From Gaeumannomyces sp. JS-464 (Eukaryota > Ascomycota > Sordariomycetes > Magnaporthales > Magnaporthaceae), in contig NGZR01000005.1 of NCBI GenBank assembly GCA_002197995.1, positions 4,092,001 through 4,156,000 on the forward strand: a stretch of 64,000 nt of DNA, in the 5' to 3' direction. How positions within the stretch are numbered: position 1 is the stretch's first letter; every line of letters begins with the position of its first letter. The notes under the pieces were generated by a model that made no database searches, was not told the origin of the DNA, and was given only the letters and a program-made list of their open reading frames with translations. Both the position numbers and the translations under genes were made by a program. Below, one piece after another: positions 1 through 9,199 of the stretch.

Positions 1-867
1 AGTATCGACTTTTTTGGCCTATCCGCCTCTCCGGTGCAACAGCAACCGTTCCCCGACAGCACGATCAATGAATTCTTCTTCTCACGCCGCCGCAGACAGA
101 GGCCATTGCCGGTCGCGGGTAGCTCCGGCGGGAACCTTCATTACATCCTGCAGGACGTGCTCTCAACACACGCAGGGTCCAGGCTCGAGACCGCTAGAGG
201 CAGGAATGTGGACGTGGCTGAGTATACTGTCGTGGCAGCCTCCGGCGAGACCCTTTTCCGAGCAGCAAGGTACTATGGCTTCCGCAACATCCAGAACCTG
301 GTCCGAAAACTGAAGCCAGCCAGGCCGTCGCGTATGCCGGGAGGCAAGCCCTTTGGTAGTGCCAGGAGAGCGCCGACGGGCCGGAGCGGGCCGGGGGGCG
401 GGGGAGCCGGGGGGATAGAGCACGCATATGTCGAGGTCATGGCGTGCCCTGGAGGCTGCACCAACGGCGGCGGCCAGGTGAAAGCAGATGATCAGGTGGT
501 TGCGACCCGAAAGGGATTTCTTGGGAAACCAGGTCCACAGGAGCAGAAGCAGTTTCTGGCTGAAGTGGACGAGGCTTACTTCTCGGCGGAAGACTCGACG
601 GCCAGTAATTCGGGCGAAGAGCCATTCGGGCTAGCCAGTCACGGGGCAGACGACAGCGGTGCGCCTAGACATGCCGGTTTGGTTGACGGGATTAACCAAT
701 CGTCTGTGCGAAATGCCCTGGCGCATTGGGCGGGAATCACTGGCATAGCCCTGGAGAAGCTTGTATTCACCAGCTATCGCGAGGTGATCAGCGACGTTGG
801 CAAGACCACCATTAGTGATAGCGAGAGGGTAGTTCAGCTAGCCGGCAAGATAGGCGGAGGCTGGTAA
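1..867 (+). CDS. NAR1: Cytosolic Fe-S cluster assembly factor NAR1, 3' part
   Basis: Open from the first base of the window to a TAA at 865-867, so the 5' part lies outside. The visible 288 residues carry the iron-hydrogenase-like C-terminal signature YVEVMACPGGCTNGGG (about 425-475), whose two cysteines belong to the H-cluster-like Fe-S site. Nar1 proteins are iron-only-hydrogenase relatives acting in the cytosolic iron-sulfur assembly (CIA) machinery, bridging the Nbp35/Cfd1 scaffold to the Cia1 targeting complex; they do not make hydrogen. The segment before the motif contains a disordered, Gly-rich insertion, common in filamentous fungi. The protein ends in Gly-Gly-Trp; a C-terminal aromatic residue is a known feature of Nar1 and CIA clients. 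No frameshift is visible. It is convergent with the SUZ-domain gene, the stops being 146 bp apart. Family assignment is firm; the length cannot be judged. Confidence 0.93.
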   Translation, partial: SIDFFGLSASPVQQQPFPDSTINEFFFSRRRRQRPLPVAGSSGGNLHYILQDVLSTHAGSRLETARGRNVDVAEYTVVAASGETLFRAARYYGFRNIQNLVRKLKPARPSRMPGGKPFGSARRAPTGRSGPGGGGAGGIEHAYVEVMACPGGCTNGGGQVKADDQVVATRKGFLGKPGPQEQKQFLAEVDEAYFSAEDSTASNSGEEPFGLASHGADDSGAPRHAGLVDGINQSSVRNALAHWAGITGIALEKLVFTSYREVISDVGKTTISDSERVVQLAGKIGGGW

Positions 868-961
868 TGTTCGAGAGAGCGGTTGGTCGGCGTCCCTCCG
901 GCCGGTTCGCCCACCCTTGATAGAGAGCAAACCATAGTATCATGGCGTATGAAGCGCACAG

Positions 962-1019
962 CATATGAAATCATATGGTTAAGACATATGGTCAAGGCAT
1001 ATGAGATTGATGTCATATG
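962..1019. repeat. Cluster of five CATATG palindromes
   Basis: CATATG occurs at 962, 972, 985, 998 and 1014, five copies in 58 bp with start-to-start spacing of 10, 13, 13 and 16 bp. The last copy overlaps the stop codon of the minus-strand SUZ gene. It lies in the short convergent 3' region between NAR1 and that gene. Function is unknown; a termination or polyadenylation role is only a guess. Confidence 0.7.
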
Positions 1020-1988
1020 TCAGGTGCACCGCCTCGCCTGGCGAACCCGAACCCGCCCCTGCCACCAACGTCGGGTCCCCTGGGTGAGCGCAGGGCCTGG
1101 AGGCGGACTTGATCCTCCTCGCGCGGGGTTGTGGTGCCCGATGACGAGGCAGCCTCGCCACCACTCCGCCTCTGCGGCGGCTTGGGGGAGGAGTTTGGGT
1201 CATACAGCTCTCGCGTTCCCGGAGGCCGACGCACCTGGCCGTCGTTGCTGTTGCCGCGATCGTGACTGCGGCTCTCGCCTCTGTACCCTCCCCGACCGCC
1301 CCTGCCGCGGCCGCGATTCCCGCCTTGCCGCCCACCAGGGTTGCCTGAGGCACCTTCTGACTGGTGGTGCTGATGGTATTGCTGCTGCAGAGGAGGGGTC
1401 ACGGTGCCGGGGGTCGAGGCGCCCGAGGATGCGGCGCTAGGCCTTGCGGACGGCGCTGGCTCGCCAAATATCTTGGCGCGAGCCTCGTCGTAGCGCCGCT
1501 GCTTCTCCTCGCGCTCCCTCTGCTGGCGGAGGCGGATCTCCTCGGGCGAGGGCTGCAGGGCGGCCAGCCGCCTCGCCTCGTCGTCATCGTCATCGTCGTC
1601 GTCGGCGCCGCCCACTCCTGGCGCCCTCGCTGGGGCGGGCCGGCGGCTGAGCACCTTCATGGAGGGCTTGAAGGCCGGCACGGCGGGGCTAACGTGGTTC
1701 GTGGCGGGGAGGTACTGCGGCTGCTCGTCGGGGGCGTCCCTGGGAAGAGTGCAACAGCGTCAGCAGGTAACGGGCTTGGTTGTCTCTCGGCCAAGGCCTT
1801 TGTGGGGGCGCCCTCTCGACATACGCCGACTGCCAGAGTTTTCTGTTGGACTCCTCATGTAAGGCCAGCCTCTCGGCCTTGGTCATGCGAGTGTTTGCCT
1901 GAGGCTTGAGGGCCTTTGCTGGGGGAAAAGCGGTCGCTTCGGGTTCCCAGTCGTCATCCCAGGCGTCTAGGACTTTGTGTCGCGACAT
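1013..1988 (-). CDS. SUZ domain-containing protein (SZRD1-like)
   Basis: Two exons, 1988-1825 and 1739-1013, with an 85-bp GTATGT...CAG intron at 1824-1740; the splice restores a continuous 296-residue protein. The N terminus is a short acidic/aromatic segment (LDAWDDDWEP). The middle contains a poly-Asp run (8 D) followed by a SUZ domain core, SPEEIRLRQQREREEKQRR..ARAKIFGE. The C terminus is rich in RG/RGG repeats and ends near Arg-Gly-Gly-Ala-Pro-Asp-Ile. SUZ domains bind RNA and, in SZRD1-type proteins, are found in otherwise disordered proteins, so a role in mRNA metabolism is likely but inferred. The start at 1988 is the first ATG and gives the conserved acidic N terminus. TGA at 1015-1013 falls inside a CATATG cluster. 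The frame is intact. Confidence 0.8.
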
Positions 1989-2866
1989 GGCCGCTTGGAT
2001 ATATCGCTGGAGGGAGGGGAGGTAGGTAGAAACCTAGGTAGGCAAGCCAACACCTAGCCAAGTCGTGGCTATGGCCGTGTGGAAATTTAGAGTAAGCAGT
2101 CGAGTCTCAAAGCAGCACCGAGTTGTTCCTATCTACGGCAATTCAATGCGTCGGCTGCAGCACGACACCTCGAGGGATTGGCCGTCTTTTGCTTGTGTGG
2201 TGCGACGGTTCTCGACATGAAAAGTTCATGTGGTGCTTGCGCTGACAGACAACACAGCGAGAGGCCCGCAGGTGGCCTGCGGCAGCTGTCCTAGGCGGTT
2301 CTAGCTGCTAGACTTTCGCATAGCAGTGTGAGTGCACGGACAGTTGGCGGCTCATCCTGGACCTTGATTGGGCACTTAGATCAGCCATGATCTCAGCTGG
2401 ACTCCATCATATCAAGGGATTGATCACCAATTCAATCGAACCCGGGACGTTTGCTCTGTCTGCCCACGGCGAATCCTCCCAACTGTGAGTGAGCAGCAAG
2501 CTACCCGATTGATCATCACCAATTGATCCACGTTCGGCCCTCCTGCCACCCGCCTGTGGGTCTTTGCTACGAGACATCGCGCAGTCCGTTCTCGTCTCGT
2601 CGTCCGCAGCTGCCACACAGCCCACCTACCTCAGCTGTGTCCCTCAAGACCGCGCACCTCCAGCTGCCCACAGCTCAGATTAGCACGAATCCAGCGGTGC
2701 ACAGGTCAGCACCAACCTGCAATGCCCTGTCCAGAGCTGGACTTCAAGACAGCTCTCAAGCCCACATCGCATTGATCTATTGGAAATTAACCAAGTCATA
2801 GGTCCAACACAGGCCCAAGAAACCAACCGGAAGTCTTGTTCCTAGGGCGCAAGCCACATTCCAGCC
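1989..2866. promoter_or_regulatory. Divergent intergenic region, SUZ gene / small ORF
   Basis: This 878-bp stretch separates the SUZ gene (minus) from the small plus-strand ORF at 2867. It contains a TACCTAGGTAGG-like motif near 2025-2045 and pyrimidine-rich segments towards 2867. No credible ORF is seen. A shared promoter role is inferred from gene orientation only. Confidence 0.4.
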
Positions 2867-3235
2867 ATGAATTCTGGAGACCTGATGTCAGACGGCCCAG
2901 CCATGGCCGACGAGGCGCACGAGACCATGGGGGCTGAGGGTAAGCCCGGCTCCTGGAACAATAAGAAGTCCCAGGAGGAGTATGACCACGCTCGGGGCCG
3001 GCTGGTTCATCAGGAATTCAACCCAAGTAAGACCTACCAAGAAACTTCAAGAGCGGTGCTCCGTCCTAAACCACGCTCCCAGGCTTGTGCTGACTTCGCC
3101 CCAAACTACGACAGCGATTACCCCGACCCTCTGCTGCCGCGGAAGGATACCAAGAATCCTTACGCCGCAAGGTTCCCAGCAGACGCCGAGGCCCGGTTGA
3201 AGAAAATCTTCGAGGCGGCCGCTCTGCCGGTCTGA
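2867..3235 (+). CDS. Small hypothetical protein (122 aa)
   Basis: Single-exon ORF from ATG 2867 to TGA 3235. It is hydrophilic and charged with no signal peptide or membrane segment. Recognisable local features are a WNNKKSQEEYDHARGRL segment near residues 30-50 and a YPDPLLPRKDTKNPY segment near residues 84-100, both looking like real protein rather than chance translation. A GTAAGA at about 3028 resembles a donor, but splicing it to the visible acceptors breaks the frame, so I keep it intronless. I do not recognise the family and give no function. It could be a fungal-specific small cytosolic protein. Existence is moderately supported by composition and length only. Confidence 0.5.
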   Translation: MNSGDLMSDGPAMADEAHETMGAEGKPGSWNNKKSQEEYDHARGRLVHQEFNPSKTYQETSRAVLRPKPRSQACADFAPNYDSDYPDPLLPRKDTKNPYAARFPADAEARLKKIFEAAALPV

Positions 3236-6200
3236 GGCGTGGAGTTTCTTTCCGAGGCGTTTGCTCTGCTCACAGCATCACCGCTTGATGACGCGCGAAC
3301 ATGCAGTAGCGCCGCAAGGCCTAATGGCTTCCCACGCCTACCAAGATATTGTTGAAGGTTGAGAACTAGGATTGACTTGAGGAGAACATGCTCCGCCGCG
3401 GACTCGTTTGAGCCACGATCACAGCACCGTCGCTTTTAAACGGCTCGATGGAATTAAAGCGGTTCGTGACCAGAACCCGATAATTATGCCCCTGACGAGC
3501 CGTCAAGTTGTGGTGACTATGTCGGGTTAGCCTCGTCCAGGAAGAGCGCCAGCTAGACTGCCGTTCATTTTATTCTGTGCTACGACCAAGGGGCCAGTGT
3601 GCCGCCCGCAGTGTCTTTTGTGAACAGAGCCTACCTAAGGCGCGGCCCATGGGAGAAACGTAGCTGCTCTACGGCGACAGGTCACTCTAGGGCGGCCATG
3701 CCCGGTGGCCTGTGCCTGTCCGACCTTGGCCCGGACTCATTTGCACAAGTTGCCCGCATGCGAAATCAGTGCCACTACATTCTGCAGTATGTAGAGTTCC
3801 CATGGATGCATAGTCTGGAGTGAATGCTCGATGACGTTGACGTCCTCATCTTCCCTTGATCGTTTGCCGTCGAGCTCATCTCATACCGGAAAGAAGGGGC
3901 TTACATCCGAGTCCTGATGTGTCGGTGATTACATCTGACTGAAACCCAGCGTCCACATACTGTAGCCGTGTTGGTCCACCAGTGTCCTTCCGTAGTTCGT
4001 AGTGCCCTGCGATAGGGGTATTGGGTCCATCTATCGGGTCGGGATCGGCCGGCTTAGGTATCCAAACGCGGGCATCGAGTCATCTTTAAAGTCAATTGAC
4101 ACATATGTAATTGTTAGTTGATGCCTCGTTAGGCGCTATCGGATATTGGTAACAAAAAGGCAACTCGGGCGAATGTTTCCGAAATACAAAAACCGGCCGA
4201 ATAGCTGAGTTCTAAGTTCGAGACTAGGACCGCAAATCCGGCGGGTCGGGTCGTGCGACAAAGGCCCGTCCGCCACCGCGTCTTTGCCTTCGATCCCCAC
4301 GGTACAACATGGCAAACGCAATCAGCCGGGCCGCCTGATATGAGATACTTGAAATAGAGCGATCAGTATCACGCTGACTCGGAATACGAATGTTTGTTGT
4401 GCCTGGTACCTCGTCGGTAGCGATCCAGGCCCGTGCCTGTGCCAGGGGCGGGCCATCGTGACACTCCAGACGAGAGAGGCTCGCGAACAAACCCCAACTG
4501 GCGGGGCAAGGGCCTCAGCTGGCCAGCGCGGGGATGCACATGCAGACACGGCTGTCTCGGCGGATAGATACTAGGTACCACTGGCAGGTCGTCCTGCGAT
4601 GAGGAGAGGGGGCATGTTCGTGGCATGCCAGAACGCACCGGATCGCTGAACTTCAAGGGCTCGGCAACTGGTGGTTCCTTTGGGTCTTGGCACGCCCTCG
4701 AGCACCGACAGGTCCGCGCTGGGGGTACTATTGGCGAGCTACCCGAGCACCCACCCTGACAGAGACGCGTCTGGCCTGCAGCACCTGGGCCTGTTTTCCG
4801 TGACTGGCCGGCATCTTCAGCTTGCGACGTGGAATTTGTCAGCTCAAGCTTGGAGGCAAGACTGGCTTGGCTGGCACGCTGGGCTCTTCTGCTTGGATGT
4901 TGCAAGGTATGGAGGGGTGCCAGTAGCGAGGGCGCAGAGGACGAGAGGCTAGACCGGACCGCTGCACCTATCGAGGCGACCTGCATTGCATACATACGTG
5001 TAGATGCGTGGTCCGCACCTCCAGCCCGCCCTGAACACTCCAGGGACAGGAAACGGCAAAGGCCACGCCCCCTGGAACGGACCAAGTGCCTGGGATGTGT
5101 TTTGCGAGAACTTGAACAAGCCTGCAAATCGGCCCTGTTTGGATGCGCCCAGGTCCAGAAGGTGGGGGTCGCTGGGCCAGCAACCAGACAGCGAGGTATG
5201 TACATAGGACATATCCGATGTATGTCTACATACATCACGGGTCCAGCGGGGAATCTGGGAACAAGCGTGGTGGAACTGAAGCGGTAACCCAGCAGGCTCG
5301 CAACACCCCATGATAGCAGGCCTTTGTTCCGCTGTTCTGGCTGTGTGTGCGATGGGATGGGCAGGCAACGGAGACATTGAGTTGGCACGGAGTGGGGTCT
5401 ATGCCGGCTTCGTTCAGAAGTAGATGGCCTCAGTGCCTCCTTGATATGATTGCCGCTGGCAGGGCAGCACGATTCGGCGGTCTGGTGCCTAGGAGACGCT
5501 CCACATAGTCGTGCTCCAGCCTGTGGCTGCTCTGTGCATGAGGCGTGGAAACCAGTCCATTGATCACTCTTGCCACGCCGCAGCTCCATAGCATTGAATT
5601 TCAATTAGGTGATCCAACTGCAGTCTGGCTGGGCGGGATGCCCACGGTTGGTAGGCCATATCGAATGCACATGCATGCAGTAAGCCCACGTCCAGTAAAA
5701 ATTGATGATGCGAGGATTGAACTCCCGTAGCTGCGGCTGGTGCCAAATCCCTCGAGCCGGTTTCCTCCCACCCGCCGTCGCCGACAGTCGTCAATTACAG
5801 GTGGTAATTATCGAGTCGACCAACAGTAACAGCTATCCTCGCGATTGATGTACATCAATCTGACATGTACTACCGAGAGCCCAGACCGGGACTGCGCGGC
5901 ACATTAGGTGTTGCACCTGCGGCCAAGGACAAACCCGGTGTTGGTTGCATCCGCACGAGTGATTGCGGCCGCCCAGCGTGAGCTCCGCTGTAGGCGGACT
6001 TTCAATGCACGGGCTAGGCATGTGGGCGGGTGGCGTCGACTGGGCGCCTGTACAGGAGCACAATTAGCGTGCCTCCTCCCTACATCGAGGCAAATGCCCC
6101 GTCGTCCCAGGCAGGAGGCGCCCTGTCACCCACCCTGTCCAGTCAGTCGGACAGGAGCCCGACAATGTGTATTGAAGCTGACATTTTGCCTTCACTGCAC

Positions 6201-9199
6201 AATCAGTACCTAATCAATACCTAAACTTCCACATCAGGCCTGCACGCCAACATCTCCATTTTCCACCTGCCCGCCCCCAGAGCGTGTCGTGTTTGCTGTG
6301 GCCCCAGTCGAATCAAACAAAGGCCACACTGTGCGTGCGGCCCGCCGCCTTTGCATCTACCTGCCCCAGAGCCCCAGCTTCCCACCGTCGATCGTGGGTT
6401 CTCGTGCTGTGTCAGGCGCCCACAGCCGCAGCCCGCCAGCCAGACTTGAATCACGGCCGCGCGCACCGTCTATCGTCCACCAGCTCTCAACTTCCCCTCC
6501 CCCATTCATCTGCGTTCTCCTGCCCTGCCCGTTCATCTCCCCTATACACCCAGGCACAGAATTTCAATTCCTCCAACGCGCCAGCCATTACCGCATCGAT
6601 ACCAGTAACTGTAAGGTACCTCCTTGCGGGCTGCACCTGTCCTCGACTTTGCGTCTCACCGCGAGCCACAGCGTCCCCGCACGCGCCCTGCACCCAGCGA
6701 AGCGCCACAGCCAGCCGACGAGGCGGCTGGCTTGACGACGCCGAGAGGCCTGGCATTTGTCTCCTCTGGGATGACGATCCGCCGAGCCTCTTCCTCGTCC
6801 TCCTCCGCGCTCCGTCAGCCCAACATGGCGGGCACTATCGACCACGCTGCCGCCGCAAGCATCCCGCCTCGGGCGGCGGCGGCTCCGGTGGCTCAGGCAA
6901 CTTCGATCTGCTGAGGCGGGCAACCCAGGCCATGATGTCAAAGTAAGTACCCGGTGCTGGTAACCCACCCATCTCCCTACCTTACCTTCGTAATCATGAT
7001 GGCCATCTGCCCTCTTTGTTCTCCCCGCGGGCCAGTGGCTCTTGATTTAGGCCTAGCGAAAAGCCGTGCGGGTGGTGCCTTTGCCCTCCGGGACGCACTA
7101 TCCTGGTTCCCGTCCCTCGGCAACCCTCTTGTTTTATATCGTTATTGTTTTAATACTTCTCGCATCCTTTTTGCTCCTTTCATCCTTGGCCAAGCACTTG
7201 CGGCATACCCAAGCACGCAAGTGCTCCCCTGCTTCAGGCTTCTTTAGGCTTCCAGAAGGCCGGCATGCCATACTGCGAATGCCGTCCCAACCAATGTTAC
7301 CAAACAAGGGGTGGTGTGGGAGGGGTGCACCAGACAAGGTTCGGACAAACACGGCTCTGGACCCAGGTTGCAGATGCCGTATGTCAGGCCTCGTGCCAAA
7401 CGTGGGAGCTCGCATTGACATGCGCGACTCCTCCACTTGCCAATGGCAAAGAGCGACACACATGCCGTTCCTGAAGTATCTTGAGCGCGCCATGTGCGAA
7501 CCGCTACCAGGCTTTTTAGAGGATACCAGAGTGAGGAGTTTACCCAACAAACCGCCTGCCTCAACCGGACTCGAGTCTAAGCCTGGGCCTAAGTTTGCCC
7601 CTCGCCCAATCGTGCCCCAAACCCTCTCACTGCCATTTCCACGACAGCCAAACGTTGGGTCCGCGCGAGAGTCTCGGAGAGGCGGCCGTGTTTGCTTGTT
7701 GGCGCGCGCGTGGGGGTAAGCAACTCCACCTTGAAGAAGAAAAGAAAACAAGAAAGAAAAAGGCAGACGTGGACACCTCATCATCATTGTCATCATCACA
7801 GCCCCAGCCCCATCTATCCATGCACTTCCTCACCTCTCATCCACCTCAGTTGAGTCAGCCTAGCGCGGGCCTGAGTAGTCCCGTCGGTGTTTGTGACAGC
7901 GACTACAAGACACACGAGCTGGGCCTCGACTTGAAGACGCCCACATTCTACCGGTCGGGCCGTCCCCTCAGGATGCAGCGCCTGCTTTGCGTTGTTGCAC
8001 CGTTGTACCCCTGTCTCGCGGGGCCCAGGGCTGCCCTGCGGTTGTTTCAGTCAGTGAGTTCCTGGCACATGTAAAAACAGACAACCGCGGGGAGAGACAC
8101 GACTCGAAGGGAAAGCAAAGTGAAAGGAAGAAAAAGAAATGCAACGAGGCATGTCGAGCGCAATCAATTGGATTCATCCCTCGAGACGCAACCCTTTTGC
8201 ATACCCTGTCTACACCTACACCTCCTGGCACCGCTCCCCAGATCGACCCCAAAAAATCCCCCGTGCCATTATTTTGGGTTTCTCTACTCGGTCAAAAGCC
8301 ACGCAAAGACTGCAGCATCTGAAATGACGGGCTGGCTGGCTGGTTGCCTGCCCAGAGGCAGATAGCTCCCGCATTTGGCTGCGCGCCTGGGGCTTCGGGT
8401 CCCCTTCGTCTGACTCGCTGGGTGAGCAAGCTTGGGCGCTGGACAGTGGGCAAAGCCCTGTTCCAGTCTTGGTCGGGTGCGCCAGCTATTTTCGTTGGGT
8501 AGCGGCCCCAGTTTGGCCGGGCAGTGTAGGCACCCGCCAGGCGTCAATCGTGGCCCAAAATACCCCGAGCCCCTAGTCTTCCCGTCTTTCCCATCCAAGA
8601 CCCCTCCGCCTTTTTCCAAAATTCGCGCCGGCAGCCGGCACGTATTCCTCCTCCCCCACCTGCTGGAAAGCACGCCCCCTCACCTCGACCACATGGCAAG
8701 CATCAAGGGTGCACCTGTCGGAGAAAGTCGTCAAGTGTGAAAGAGGGATAAAAATTTTCTTCGCCTGCTCTGGCACCTTCATCAATCGCTCTGCATCCCG
8801 TCTCCGGTTCACCGTCCTCGCCGCATATCTCGCCTCGGCCCAGGCCCCCAAACACCCACCCGGCCTTTTTCGAGCTGTCCTTGTGCTTTATTATCCTCTC
8901 CCTGTCATTGGTGCGCTCAACCCTTGTTAGTGGCCTGGTGGCGACCCCTCCCATCGCCCCCGGGTTGGTTCCAGCTCCCAGCTCGTTGCTCGGCTGCTCT
9001 CCAATCCTTGCCCTAGCACGCATGGCTGTCATCATGATCTAGCCCCATTTCAGTGCCATTCGCTGCTCCTCGAGGCCTACCTGCACTCTCTTTTGCCCCC
9101 TCTTTCAAAATCTCCTCAGCACTGCGTGCATGTGCCGCTCCCACTGCTGCTCCCAGTGACCTTCGGCACGTGCCGAGCTTTGAGATCGGCCGACTCAGG
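3236..9199. other. Gene-poor stretch upstream of SCH9
   Basis: About 6 kb without a gene I can support. Many overlapping ORFs of 60-220 codons occur on both strands, including a 411-codon minus-strand ORF at 4369-5604, but all have Ser/Arg/Pro/Cys/His-rich compositions typical of non-coding GC-rich DNA and none shows a domain. An exon-like segment at 6825-6942 ending in a perfect GTAAGT donor is listed separately. The 3' part (about 8000-9199) is pyrimidine-rich and probably holds the SCH9 promoter and 5' leader. Confidence 0.4.
6825..6942 (+). other. Orphan exon-like segment with donor site
   Basis: ATG at 6825 opens an Ala-rich start (MAGTIDHAAA). After a +1 frame change near 6866-6872 the reading continues as a Gly/Ser-rich stretch and then NFDLLRRATQAMMSK, ending at AA|GTAAGT (donor at 6943). 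The last 15 residues look like folded-protein sequence and the donor is a perfect match to fungal consensus. The frame change is of the same single-base type seen in many genes here. No downstream exon was found before SCH9 at 9200. It could be the first exon of SCH9 with a long leader intron, the first exon of an unrecognised gene, or chance. Confidence 0.3.

Noticed and set aside
3027..3081. Possible 55-bp intron in the small 122-aa ORF
   Set aside because: Using the GTAAGA donor with the nearby CAG acceptor creates an immediate stop.
4369..5604. 411-codon minus-strand ORF
   Set aside because: Ser/Arg/Pro/Cys/His-rich composition, no domain, no splice signals, overlapped by ORFs of similar look on the other strand.
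5710..5735. tRNA-like T-arm (GTTCAATCC) followed by a T-run on the minus strand
   Set aside because: No complementary acceptor stem, D-arm or anticodon stem could be folded around it.
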